A stretch of 64,000 bases of DNA. Origin: Streptomyces tendae (GTDB taxonomy: Bacteria > Actinomycetota > Actinomycetes > Streptomycetales > Streptomycetaceae). The stretch lies in assembly GCF_014650435.1 (NCBI RefSeq), contig NZ_BMUY01000005.1, positions 62,001 through 126,000 of the forward strand, given 5' to 3'. Shown piece by piece: positions 1 through 8,410 of the stretch. Position numbers and translations under genes: made by a program. Under the pieces are notes generated by a model. That model saw only the letters and a program-made list of their open reading frames with translations. It had not been told where the DNA came from and searched no databases. Position 1 is the stretch's first letter. Each line of letters begins with the position of its first letter.

Positions 1-281
1 AACAGGCTGTCCAGGTCCTGGGGCAGCACCTCGCCGAGCTTGTCGACCAGGCGCCGCAGCGGCGGGTGCATCACGGTCGTGTACTGGCCGTGGACCAGGG
101 TGGCGACCTGCTCCTGGGCGGCGGCCACGACCCTGGGGTGGCAGTGGCCGGTGCTGGTGACGCCGATACCGGCGGTGAAGTCCAGATAGCGGCGGCCGTC
201 CTCGCCGTCGAGGTGGACGCCCTCGCCCCGGACCGCCACCACGGGGGTGGCCTGGCGAAGGTGCGGCGACAGTGCGGTCAT
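1..281 (-). CDS. class III aminotransferase, N-terminal part (GABA transaminase-like)
   Basis: The first 93 codons of a PLP-dependent class III aminotransferase; the rest lies beyond the left edge. The ATG start reads MTALSPHLRQ. Recognisable N-terminal family features follow: a GRRYLDFTAGIGVTSTGHCH stretch, where the substrate and cofactor pocket begins, then HPRVVAAAQEQ. The family moves an amino group from 4-aminobutyrate, ornithine or similar omega-amino acids to 2-oxoglutarate. The catalytic lysine is not in the window. It diverges from a PucR-type activator 151 bases away, an arrangement seen for gab and purine/amine catabolism genes, so control by that neighbour is likely. The exact substrate cannot be told from this fragment. 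Confidence 0.85.
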   Translation of the reverse strand, partial: MTALSPHLRQATPVVAVRGEGVHLDGEDGRRYLDFTAGIGVTSTGHCHPRVVAAAQEQVATLVHGQYTTVMHPPLRRLVDKLGEVLPQDLDSL

Positions 282-432
282 GCTCGTCTCCCGGCCTGTT
301 CGTCGGTCTCCTGCGGTCCTGCCAGCCTTCCCGCCCCGGCGGGCGCGGCAACGCGTGATCTGTCCGGCCGGGGCAGCGTGTCCGGACGATGTGTCAGGCG
401 TTCGGCGTAACCTGGGTGCACAGGGAGGCAGC

Positions 433-2109
433 GTGAGCGAGCACCGGCAGCCGGGCCCGTCGGACCGGCCGCCCACCGTGGCCGACGTGCTGGCCCTGCC
501 GGTCCTGGCCGGGGGCGAACCGCGGGTGGTGACCGGTGAGGAGCACCTCGATCGCCCGGTCCGCTGGGTCCACGTCACCGAGCTGACGGACCCCGCTTCC
601 TTCCTCAAGGGCGGCGAACTCGTCCTCACCACCGGCATGCCCCTGCCCGACGACCCCGCCGGTGTCCGCCGCTACGTCGACGAACTCGCGGCCGTCGGTG
701 CCGCCGCCCTCGTCATCGAGCTGGTACGCCGCTATCACCGGCCGCCCGAGGCTCTGGTCCGGGCCTGCCGTGCGCGCGGGCTGCCGCTCGTCACGCTCGC
801 CAGGGACGTCAACTTCCTGGAGGTCACCCAGGTCGTGCACACCCTGATCGTCGGCCACCAGGCGGACGCGATCCGCCGGACCCAGCGCGTCCACGAGGCG
901 TTCACCGCGCTCACCCTGCGCGGTGCGGGGCCCGAGGAGGTGCTGCGCGCCGCGGCGGAGATGAGCGGCCGTACGGTCGTGCTGGAGAACCTGGTCCACC
1001 TGGCGCTGGTCTGCGAGCCGCCCGGGGCCCCGGTCCGGGACGCGCTCGCGGACTGGGAACGGCGCTCACGCACCACGCCGGCCACCGACCGCGCCGGGGT
1101 GTCCGGCCCCGAGGGCTGGCTCACGGCCCCGGTGGAGTACCGGGGCGAGCGGTGGGGCCGGGTGGTCATGCTCCCCGGCGCGCTCGCCGGCCGGACCTTC
1201 GGACCGCAGGACGCCACGGTGCTGGAGCGGACCGCGATGGCGCTCACCATCGCCCGTCTCACCCACGCCACGCCCTGGGAGCGCACCGCCCACCGCAACG
1301 CCCTGCGCGACCTGGTCGAGCGGCGGCACCGCTCCCCCGCGGACGCGCGGGCCCGGGTCTCGGCCCTGGGGCTGCCGACGGAGCACGCCCGGTTCGTCTC
1401 CGTCCTCGCCGACCTGCCGCCCGGACCGGACACCGGGGCGGTCGAGACCCGGCTCTGCGAGGAGCTGACCGCGACGGGGGCGCGGGCCCTCGTCGGGCTC
1501 CTCTCCTCCACCCGCCTGGGCGTACTGCTGGCGCTGCGCCCGTCCCGGCCGTGGCGCGAGGCGGTCGAGCAGGTGAGCCGCACCGCCCTGGCCGCGGTCC
1601 CGGGCGCGACGGTGAGCGCGGGCGCGCCGGCCGAGGACCTCGCCGACGCGGCGCGCTCGTTCCGCGAGGCGGCCCGAGTGGCCGAGGCCACCGAACCCGG
1701 GCGTCCCCTCCCGGCCGGCCGTTCCTTCCACGAGCGGTCCGACATCGGGCTGCGTCGCCTGCTGTACGCGCTGCGCGACGACCTCCGCGTCCAGGAGTAC
1801 GCGGAACGGCGGTTGGGCCCGCTGCTCGACCACGACGCCCGGCACGGCACCGACCTCGTGGCGACCCTGCGCGGCTATCTGGAAGCCGCGGGCAACAAGA
1901 CGGTGGCCGCCCGTTCGGCCGGTCTGTCCCGGGAGACGGTCTACCAACGGCTGCGTACCATCGAGCGGCTGCTCGGCAGTGACCTCGAGTCCGGCGAGCA
2001 GCGCACCGAACTGCACGTGGCCCTGCACGCGGTCGACGCGCTGCGAGCACCCTCGAACACCCGCCCCGGAGGGGGGACCGATGAGTTTTTCCCCGGCCCC
2101 GGGTCGTAG
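433..2109 (+). CDS. PucR family transcriptional regulator
   Basis: A 558-residue PucR-type regulator. The GTG start has a GGGAGG box a few bases upstream; in-frame codons further up lack one. The N-terminal PucR domain (about residues 15-140) contains VRWVHVTEL and GGELVLTTGM. A poorly conserved GGDEF-like central part follows. The C-terminal PucR helix-turn-helix at about 475-520 reads GYLEAAGNKTVAARSAGLSR then ETVYQRLRTIE. Members usually activate catabolic operons for purines, GABA or other amines in response to the substrate. The gene diverges from a class III aminotransferase, so the simplest inference is that it controls that gene. A roughly 40-residue tail after the HTH is unremarkable. 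Confidence 0.9.
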   Translation: MSEHRQPGPSDRPPTVADVLALPVLAGGEPRVVTGEEHLDRPVRWVHVTELTDPASFLKGGELVLTTGMPLPDDPAGVRRYVDELAAVGAAALVIELVRRYHRPPEALVRACRARGLPLVTLARDVNFLEVTQVVHTLIVGHQADAIRRTQRVHEAFTALTLRGAGPEEVLRAAAEMSGRTVVLENLVHLALVCEPPGAPVRDALADWERRSRTTPATDRAGVSGPEGWLTAPVEYRGERWGRVVMLPGALAGRTFGPQDATVLERTAMALTIARLTHATPWERTAHRNALRDLVERRHRSPADARARVSALGLPTEHARFVSVLADLPPGPDTGAVETRLCEELTATGARALVGLLSSTRLGVLLALRPSRPWREAVEQVSRTALAAVPGATVSAGAPAEDLADAARSFREAARVAEATEPGRPLPAGRSFHERSDIGLRRLLYALRDDLRVQEYAERRLGPLLDHDARHGTDLVATLRGYLEAAGNKTVAARSAGLSRETVYQRLRTIERLLGSDLESGEQRTELHVALHAVDALRAPSNTRPGGGTDEFFPGPGS

Positions 2110-2148
2110 GGGTACACAGACCGGACACGAAACGTTGAGGATCCCCGC

Positions 2149-2721
2149 ATGCGTACTCTGATCAGCACCGCCTTCGTCTCGCTCGACGGTGTCGTGGAGG
2201 CCCCGGGCGGCGAGCCCGGCTACCGGAACTCCGGCTGGACCTTCAAGCTCGTGGACTTCCTCCCCGAGGCGTACGAGATCAAGGGCCGGGAGCAGGGCGA
2301 AGCCGCGGCACTGCTCCTCGGCCGGGTCAGCTACGAGGCGTTCAGCCCGGTGTGGCCGGACATGGAGGAGTTTCCCGAGTACCGCAAGATGCCGAAGTAC
2401 GTCGTCTCCACCACCCTCACCGAGGACGACCTGGTGACGAACTGGGGCGAGACGACGATCCTGCGCTCGCTCGACGAGGTCGCCGCGCTGAAGGAGACCG
2501 AGGGCGGCCCGATCATCGTCCACGGCAGTGCCGCCCTGAACCGGAGCCTGTCGGACGCCGGTCTGATCGACCGCTACCACCTGCTGGTCTTCCCGCTCCT
2601 CCTCGGTGCGGGCAAGCGGCTGTTCAGCGACACGGACAAGGACGCCCAGAAGCTGAGGCTCGTCGAGCACGAGGCCTACGCCAACGGCATCCAGAAGAAC
2701 GTCTTCGACGTCGTGCGCTGA
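2149..2721 (+). CDS. dihydrofolate reductase-family protein (RibD C-terminal fold)
   Basis: A 190-residue protein of the bacterial bifunctional deaminase-reductase C-terminal family, common in several copies in actinomycetes and annotated YyaP/YwjB-like. Family marks are the N-terminal TAFVSLDGVVEAPGG strand-loop, LLLGRVSYEAF, the middle KYVVSTTL strand, and GGPIIVHGSAALNRSL followed by LLLGAGKRLF, the NADPH-binding half. It lacks the complete catalytic pattern of FolA, so a true dihydrofolate reductase role is unlikely; an NADPH-dependent reductase of unknown substrate is the honest call. GAGGATCC precedes the ATG as a ribosome site. It stands alone between the PucR gene and a convergent operon. 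Confidence 0.85.
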   Translation: MRTLISTAFVSLDGVVEAPGGEPGYRNSGWTFKLVDFLPEAYEIKGREQGEAAALLLGRVSYEAFSPVWPDMEEFPEYRKMPKYVVSTTLTEDDLVTNWGETTILRSLDEVAALKETEGGPIIVHGSAALNRSLSDAGLIDRYHLLVFPLLLGAGKRLFSDTDKDAQKLRLVEHEAYANGIQKNVFDVVR

Positions 2722-2731
2722 ACCGCGCGGC

Positions 2732-2771
2732 GAGCGGTGGCGCCGGGAACACGGACCCGGCACCACCGCTC
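2732..2771. terminator. bidirectional hairpin terminator
   Basis: Arms GAGCGGTGGCGCCGGG and CCCGGCACCACCGCTC pair over 16 positions with one mismatch around an 8-base loop. The hairpin sits exactly between the convergent reductase and GH3 genes. There is no long U-run, which is usual for Streptomyces terminators. Confidence 0.75.
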
Positions 2772-2789
2772 GGCTCCCGAGCCGGCGGC

Positions 2790-5189
2790 TCAGGCGCCCT
2801 CGACGGCCTCCTGTGTCTCCTGCGCCTCGTGCGTGAACACCGCGTGCAGCCGCCGGGTGTGGTCGACCGGCCGTTGCGGCCCGGTGAGCGCGACCGTCGC
2901 CGTCAGCCGCGGCTCGGTGCTGGAGGACGCGAACCGCAGCTCCAGGTCGCCCGGTTCGACGACGCGGCGGCCGTCGCGGCCGGTGAACGAGGCGAGGTCG
3001 GCGGGCACCACGACGCGCACTCGGCGGGCCTCACCGGGGGCCAGTGGCACCCGCGTGTAGCCGACGAGGCGCTGCACCGGCTGGACGACGGAGGCGACCG
3101 GGTCGTGCAGGTAGAGCTGCACCACCTCGGTGCCGTGCCGTTCGCCGGTGTTGCGGACGGTGAGTTCCAGCGAGAACTCGCCGTCGGTCGGCGCCTCCTT
3201 GGTGTGCGCCACGAGGTCGCTCCAGGCGAACGTGGTGTACGTGAGCCCGTGCCCGAAGCCGAAGGCCGGTGTCGGGTCGATGTTGGACACCTCGCTGGCC
3301 TGGGCGAGCCGCGCCCCGAGGTAGGTGGTCGGCTGGGCACCCGCGCTGCCGGGCACGCTGACGGGCAGCCTGCCGGTGGGGCTGGTCCGTCCGCCGAGCA
3401 CGCCGGCGATCGCGGCGGTGCCCTCCTCGCCGGGGAAGAACGACTGCACGATCGCGGCGGACTCCGCCACGGCGCGGCCCAGCGCGTAGGGCCGTCCGGC
3501 GAGCAGCACGGTGACCACCGGCGTGCCGGAGTCGAGCAGCGCGTCGAGGAGTTGCTGCTGGGCGCCGGGCAGCGCGAGGGACTCGGCGTCGCAGCCCTCG
3601 CCGCTGGTGCCGCGCCCGAACAGGCCCGCGCGGTCGCCGAGGACGGCCACGACGACGTCCGCCCCGCGGGCCGCGTCCACCGCCGCGCCGATGCCGGAGA
3701 CCTCTCCGTCGTCGACTCCGGTGCCGCGGGCGACGGTGATGTCCGCCTCGGGGAACTCGGCGGTGAGGGTGTCGTGCAGGGTGGGCAGGTCGATGCCGAC
3801 CGGGACCTCCGGGTGCTGCACCCCGACGTGGCGCGGGAAGGAGTAGCAGCCGAGTACGGCGGTGGCCTCGGTGGCGTTGGGGCCGACCAGGGCGATGCGG
3901 CGGGGCCGGTCGAGCGGCAGGGTGCCGTCGTTGCTGAGCAGGACCACGGCCTTCTCGGCGATCTCGCGGGCCAGTTCCCGGTTCTCGGACCGGTCCAGGT
4001 CGATGCTGCCGCGCAGCGCCTCCGGATCCGCGAGGTCCACCCCGTCGAGCGCGGGCGGGACGGGGCTCCAGTCCGGATCGAGCAGTCCCAGTTCCGCCTT
4101 CTGTGCGAGGACGCGGCGCAGCGCCCGGTCGATGAGCGCCTCGGGGACCCGGCCCTCCGTGACCGCCTCGACGAGCGGCGCGCCGAACGTCTTGACGGTG
4201 GGCAGCTCGACGTCCACGCCCGCCCCCAGCGCGGCACCCGCGGCGCCGGCCCAGTCGCCGGCGATGCCGTGCAGCGTCTTGAGGAAGGCGATGCCGAAGT
4301 AGTCGGCGACGACGGTTCCCTCGAAGCCCCAGGTGTCGCGCAGCAGACCGGTCAGCAGCGTCTCGTCGGCCGCGGCCGGCACGCCGTCGATGTCGGTGTA
4401 GGCGTGCATCACGGAGCGGGTGCCGCCTTCGCGGACGGCCATCTCGAACGGCGGCAGCAGGACATCGGCCCGCTCGCGGGCGCCCACGGACGAGGGCGCG
4501 AGGTTGCGTCCGGCGCGGGAGGCGGAGTAGCCGACGAAGTGCTTGAGGGTGGCGACGATCCCGGCGGACTCCAGGCCCCGCACGTACGCGGTGCCGATGG
4601 TGCCGACGAGGTAGGGGTCCTCGCCGATGGTCTCCTCGACCCGGCCCCAGCGGGCGTCGCGGACCACGTCGAGGACGGGTGCGAGGCCCTGGTGGACGCC
4701 GACGGAGCGCATGTCGCGGCCGATGGCGGCGGCCATCCGGCGCACCGCGTCCGGGTCGAAGGTGGCGCCCCAGGACAGCGGGACGGGGTAGGCGGTGGCG
4801 CCCCAGGCGGCGAAGCCGGCCAGGCACTCGTCGTGCGCGAGGGCGGGGATGCCGAACCGGTTGGCCGACGTGATGCGGGCCTGGCTGCGCATGAGCGACA
4901 GAGCACCCAGCGCGGGGTCGACGGGGACCGTGCCGAACGGGCGGGTCAGCTGGCCCAGTCCGGTGGGGAGCAGCGCGTCGAGGTCGACGGCCTCCTCCAT
5001 GTCGTGCTGGTGGGGGGCGACTTCGCCGCCCTTGTCGGAGGCGCCCACCCACACGCCGTACAGCTGGGCGATCTTCTCCTCGAGGGTCATCGCGGCGACG
5101 AGCGCGTCGACTCTGGCGGCGACGGGGTGGGTGGGGTCGTTCCAGAGGGGGATTTCGGGGGTGGTCTCTACGGCCACGTCGGCAGTCAC
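2790..5189 (-). CDS. glycoside hydrolase family 3 (beta-xylosidase/beta-glucosidase, BxlA-like)
   Basis: A 799-residue cytosolic GH3 enzyme; no signal peptide is visible. It should hydrolyse imported beta-linked disaccharides such as xylobiose or cellobiose. The N-terminal barrel holds VATLKHFVGY and the nucleophile motif VVADYFG, with candidate Asp296. The alpha/beta sandwich domain follows, then a C-terminal fibronectin-III-like domain (about 690-790; EVVQLYLHDPVAS). The GTG start was chosen because it has GGAGGAAA just upstream and overlaps the stop of the permease gene as GTGA. It is last in the binding protein-permease-permease-hydrolase operon, the order known from the Streptomyces bxlEFGA xylobiose system. 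GH3 subfamily does not by itself settle xyloside versus glucoside specificity. Confidence 0.9.
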   Translation of the reverse strand: MTADVAVETTPEIPLWNDPTHPVAARVDALVAAMTLEEKIAQLYGVWVGASDKGGEVAPHQHDMEEAVDLDALLPTGLGQLTRPFGTVPVDPALGALSLMRSQARITSANRFGIPALAHDECLAGFAAWGATAYPVPLSWGATFDPDAVRRMAAAIGRDMRSVGVHQGLAPVLDVVRDARWGRVEETIGEDPYLVGTIGTAYVRGLESAGIVATLKHFVGYSASRAGRNLAPSSVGARERADVLLPPFEMAVREGGTRSVMHAYTDIDGVPAAADETLLTGLLRDTWGFEGTVVADYFGIAFLKTLHGIAGDWAGAAGAALGAGVDVELPTVKTFGAPLVEAVTEGRVPEALIDRALRRVLAQKAELGLLDPDWSPVPPALDGVDLADPEALRGSIDLDRSENRELAREIAEKAVVLLSNDGTLPLDRPRRIALVGPNATEATAVLGCYSFPRHVGVQHPEVPVGIDLPTLHDTLTAEFPEADITVARGTGVDDGEVSGIGAAVDAARGADVVVAVLGDRAGLFGRGTSGEGCDAESLALPGAQQQLLDALLDSGTPVVTVLLAGRPYALGRAVAESAAIVQSFFPGEEGTAAIAGVLGGRTSPTGRLPVSVPGSAGAQPTTYLGARLAQASEVSNIDPTPAFGFGHGLTYTTFAWSDLVAHTKEAPTDGEFSLELTVRNTGERHGTEVVQLYLHDPVASVVQPVQRLVGYTRVPLAPGEARRVRVVVPADLASFTGRDGRRVVEPGDLELRFASSSTEPRLTATVALTGPQRPVDHTRRLHAVFTHEAQETQEAVEGA

Positions 5190-6004
5190 TTTCCTCCGAC
5201 ACCCATCAGCCCCTGGACCAGGGCACGACGGGCGAACAGGTAGACGAGCAGGATGGGCACCATGGACAGCACCACGGCTCCCAGCAGACCGGGGATGTCG
5301 ATGCCGTGCGCGGTCTGGAAGTTGTACAGGCCCAGGGTGACCACCTTGGTGGACTCGGACTGGGTCAGCACGAGCGGGAACAGGAAGCCGTTCCACGCCT
5401 GGAGCGCGGAGAACACCACGATCGTGGACAGCCCCCCGCGGGACAGCGGCACGACGAGCTGGAAGAACATGCGCCGCGGGCTGGCGCCGTCCATCGCCAT
5501 GGCCTCGTACAGCTCCGGGGAGATGTCGCGCATGGCGCCGCTGAGGATGAGCGCGGACATCGGCAGGCAGAACGCGGCCGTGGGCAGGATGACGCCGAGC
5601 AGGTTGTCGTACAGCCCTGCTTCGCTGATCAGGTAGAACATCGGCACGATCACGGCCTGGGCCGGGATGGCGAGGCCGAGCAGGAACAGCCGGAAAATCG
5701 CCGACGTCGCCCGGCCGCGGCTGCGGACGATGGCGTAGGCGAGCGGCGGTACCAGCAGCAGCACGATGCCGATCACGCAGGCGGTGACGACGAGCGTGTT
5801 GAGGAAGTACTGGCCGAAGCCCGAGTCGAAGGCGCCGGTGAAGTTGTCCAGCGTGAAGCTGTCCGGGAGCGAGACCGGGCCGTTCTCGGCGTAGTCCTGG
5901 CGGGTGCGCAGGGTCGCGGCGAGCATCACGTACAGCGGGAGTCCGACCAGGACGAGCCAGACGAGCGAGCCGACGCCGGCCACGTAGTTGGGTCGGCGCC
6001 TCAT
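5186..6004 (-). CDS. carbohydrate ABC transporter permease, MalG type
   Basis: A 272-residue inner-membrane permease with six predicted helices. The EAA loop that contacts the ATPase is in the segment around LYEAMAMDGASPRRMFFQLV. It is the second of two permeases of an oligosaccharide importer (CUT1). The ATG overlaps the previous stop as ATGA and the stop overlaps the GH3 GTG as GTGA, so the operon is translationally coupled. No ATPase gene is in the operon. Streptomyces CUT1 importers normally share MsiK, encoded elsewhere, so its absence is expected. Confidence 0.92.
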   Translation of the reverse strand: MRRRPNYVAGVGSLVWLVLVGLPLYVMLAATLRTRQDYAENGPVSLPDSFTLDNFTGAFDSGFGQYFLNTLVVTACVIGIVLLLVPPLAYAIVRSRGRATSAIFRLFLLGLAIPAQAVIVPMFYLISEAGLYDNLLGVILPTAAFCLPMSALILSGAMRDISPELYEAMAMDGASPRRMFFQLVVPLSRGGLSTIVVFSALQAWNGFLFPLVLTQSESTKVVTLGLYNFQTAHGIDIPGLLGAVVLSMVPILLVYLFARRALVQGLMGVGGK

Positions 6005-6957
6005 GACACACCCTCCATGGAGCTGCGCATCTTGTCGTAGCCGGAGACCCGGACGACGATCAGCGAGATGATCGTGGCCGCCACGACCAGGGCCAGCGCG
6101 ATGGCGGAGCCGATGCCGTAGTCGAAGCTCTTGAACGCCTTGTCGTACATGTAGTAGGCGCTGATGGTGGTGTCGGTGCCGGGACCGCCCTGGGTCAGGA
6201 TGAGGACCGTCTCGAACGTGGTCAGTCCGCCGACGATCATCAGGATCATCGAGGTGATCATGGAGGTGCGCAGCTGCGGCAGGGTGATGTGGAAGAACTG
6301 CCGGTAGCGGCCCGCCCCGTCGATCTCCGCGGCCTGGTAGAGCACCGGCGGGATGGCGCGGGCGGCGCCCTGGTAGATCAGCGTGTGGAACGGGGTGAAC
6401 TGCCAGGTGCTGACGAAGGCCAGCACCCCGATGGCGGTGTTCTGTTCGCCGAAGAGGTTGCCGTCGCCGAAGAGCCAGCCCGCCTCGGCCGGAATGCCGA
6501 AGTTCGGGTCGAGCAGCGCCCGCCACAGCACGGACACGGCCGTCGCGGACAGCAGCAGCGGGATGAAGTAGATGACGGACAGGACGGCGCGGTTGCGCTG
6601 GTGGCCGGCCGCCCAGACGCCGAGCAGGATGCTCAGCGGAGTCTGCAGGACCACGCCGAGCGCGGTCAGCAGCAGGGTCAGCCAGATGCTCTTGAGCATG
6701 ACCGGGTCGTCGATGAGGCGCGACCAGTTGTCGGTGCCGACGAACTCGGGCGAGCTGATGCCGTCCCAGCTCATGAAGGACAGCACCGCCACCATGATCA
6801 GCGGGACGATCGCGAAGAGGAAGAAGAACAGTGCGGCGGGCACCGCCCAGCCGAAGCCGGGGCGGCCCACCGTCGTCGCGGACGGGGCGGGCGGCCGCCG
6901 CCGGGACTCCTTGCGGGGTCCGGCGGCGGGCCGAGCGCTCGTGAGGTGTGTGGTCAT
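6001..6957 (-). CDS. carbohydrate ABC transporter permease, MalF type
   Basis: A 318-residue integral membrane permease. A basic cytosolic tail (about residues 1-30, rich in Arg and Pro) precedes the first helix PAALFFFLFAIVPLIMVAVL. The EAA coupling loop is near LYQAAEIDGAGRYRQFFHIT. It pairs with the MalG-type protein encoded next, with a 4-base overlap, to form the membrane channel of a CUT1 sugar importer. Only 10 bases separate it from the binding-protein gene, so the four genes form one transcript. Substrate is inferred from the adjacent GH3 hydrolase and operator to be a beta-linked disaccharide, with xylobiose the best guess. Confidence 0.92.
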   Translation of the reverse strand: MTTHLTSARPAAGPRKESRRRPPAPSATTVGRPGFGWAVPAALFFFLFAIVPLIMVAVLSFMSWDGISSPEFVGTDNWSRLIDDPVMLKSIWLTLLLTALGVVLQTPLSILLGVWAAGHQRNRAVLSVIYFIPLLLSATAVSVLWRALLDPNFGIPAEAGWLFGDGNLFGEQNTAIGVLAFVSTWQFTPFHTLIYQGAARAIPPVLYQAAEIDGAGRYRQFFHITLPQLRTSMITSMILMIVGGLTTFETVLILTQGGPGTDTTISAYYMYDKAFKSFDYGIGSAIALALVVAATIISLIVVRVSGYDKMRSSMEGVS

Positions 6958-6967
6958 GAGCCGTTCG

Positions 6968-8272
6968 TCACTCGGTCGGGAGGGCCTGCATGGCCTTGAT
7001 GAAGCCGTCCGTGTCGAGCTGTCCGTTGAAGAACTGCTGGATGGCCTTGTGCAGGTCCGAGCTGGCCTTCTGCGGGTACGCCTGGTCCCAGGACAGCTGG
7101 AAGGACGGGGCCTTGGACACGAGGTCGTACTGGAAGCGCGAGTACTCGGGGGTGCCCGAGCCGTCGATGAACTTGTCGGTGTTGGTCGTGGTCGGCAGGT
7201 TGCCGATGTCCAGCTGCGCCTTGACGAACTCGTCGGAGTACATGAGCTTCAGGAACTCGGCGACCGCCTCGGGGTGCTTGGTCTTCTTCATCACCGAGTA
7301 GTAGTTGTTGGTGTTGCCGGCCACGTTGGCCGCGTCGCCCTTGCCGCCCTCGACGGTCGGGAAGGCGCTGTAGCCGAGGCCCTTCTCGGCGAAGTCCGGG
7401 TGGTCCGTGAGCTGCTGGGAGTAGTACCAGGAGCCCATCAGCTCGAAGCCGGCCTTGCCGGAGGCCACCAGCTGGACCGAGCCGCCGTTGGTGTACTTGA
7501 CGGAGTCGTAGTTCTTGCCGAAGGCGCCGGTGTCGACGAGCTCCTTGATCATGTCCAGGGCCTTCTTGCTGTCCGCGCTCTCCCAGGCGCTCTTGTCGCC
7601 GCCGACGGCCTTGGCGAACAGCTCCGGACCGGCTATGCGGTCGTAGAGGTACTGGAACCACATCTGGGTGGGCCACACGTCGCCGCCGCCGAGGGCGATC
7701 GGGGTGACTCCCGCGTCCTTGAGCTTGTCCACCGCGGCGAGCAGCTCGTCCCAGGTCTTCGGCGGCTGGACGCCCGCGTCCTCGAGGACCTTCTTGTTGT
7801 GGAAGAGCAGGACCGGCTGGGTGCCGCGCATCGGGACGCCGTAGGGCTTGCCGTCGACGACGCCGCTCTCGAAGACGGACGGCAGGAACTTCTTCTCCAG
7901 GTCCGGGTTCTTCTTGATGAAGTCGTCGAGCGGCAGCAGCAGGTCCGCCTTGACGAACGGCTTGATGCTGCCGCCGCCCCAGTTGAAGAAGACGTCCGGG
8001 GCCTGCGGGGTGTTGATGATGGTCTGGAGCTTCGTCTGGTAGTCGGCACCGGGGATGGTGTCGAGCACCGCCTTGACGTCGGACGTCTTGTTGAAAGTAT
8101 CAATGACTTGCTGTTCGACCTTGTTGCTGGCGTCCCCGTAGACCAGGACATGGATCTTGCCGTCGTCCGACGACGCCCCGCCGTTCCCGTCACCGCAGGC
8201 CGACAGGCTCAGCGCCAGGGCGAGCGTCGCACCGGTGGCGACCAGTCTGGGCAAGCGCGCACGTGTCTTCAT
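6968..8272 (-). CDS. sugar ABC transporter substrate-binding lipoprotein (BxlE-like)
   Basis: A 434-residue family 1 extracellular solute-binding protein. The N-terminus is a lipoprotein signal: MKTRARLPRL, a hydrophobic stretch, then lipobox LSAC with Cys26 as the lipidated residue. The mature protein would sit on the outer face of the membrane and deliver an oligosaccharide to the two permeases encoded just downstream. Aromatic residues for sugar stacking are plentiful (for example GSWYYSQQ and MWFQYLYD). It is the first gene of the operon; its promoter region carries the CGAAA-G-TTTCG box next to a divergent LacI gene. Xylobiose specificity is inferred from synteny with the S. thermoviolaceus bxl operon, not from the sequence itself. 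Confidence 0.9.
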   Translation of the reverse strand: MKTRARLPRLVATGATLALALSLSACGDGNGGASSDDGKIHVLVYGDASNKVEQQVIDTFNKTSDVKAVLDTIPGADYQTKLQTIINTPQAPDVFFNWGGGSIKPFVKADLLLPLDDFIKKNPDLEKKFLPSVFESGVVDGKPYGVPMRGTQPVLLFHNKKVLEDAGVQPPKTWDELLAAVDKLKDAGVTPIALGGGDVWPTQMWFQYLYDRIAGPELFAKAVGGDKSAWESADSKKALDMIKELVDTGAFGKNYDSVKYTNGGSVQLVASGKAGFELMGSWYYSQQLTDHPDFAEKGLGYSAFPTVEGGKGDAANVAGNTNNYYSVMKKTKHPEAVAEFLKLMYSDEFVKAQLDIGNLPTTTNTDKFIDGSGTPEYSRFQYDLVSKAPSFQLSWDQAYPQKASSDLHKAIQQFFNGQLDTDGFIKAMQALPTE

Positions 8273-8279
8273 CGTTCGC

Positions 8280-8310
8280 CTTTCGAAAGTTTCGGCGCCA
8301 TCACCGAAAG
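8280..8310. promoter_or_regulatory. candidate LacI-family operator (xylan-type CGAAA-N-TTTCG box)
   Basis: CGAAAGTTTCG at 8284-8294 is a perfect 11-base palindrome about its central G. It overlaps a second palindrome, CTTTCGAAAG at 8280-8289. A further half-site, CCGAAAG, lies at 8304-8310. They sit 8-38 bases upstream of the binding-protein ATG, in front of the divergent LacI gene. Boxes of this form are described for Streptomyces xylanase and xylobiose-transport genes (BxlR). The binding protein/repressor pairing is inferred. Confidence 0.75.
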
Positions 8311-8410
8311 TCCATGCTGGTCGGACAGTAAAGTGAGACCGGATTTCTGGTCAATGGCCGTGCGGCTGCCGTCTCAAAACGTTATCGATCGCATGGCCTA
8401 TCCTGCCTGC

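Noticed and set aside
2352..5243. 963-codon open frame on the plus strand
   Set aside because: It is antisense to the GH3 gene, has Arg/Gly/Asp-rich composition typical of GC-rich shadow frames and no ribosome site.
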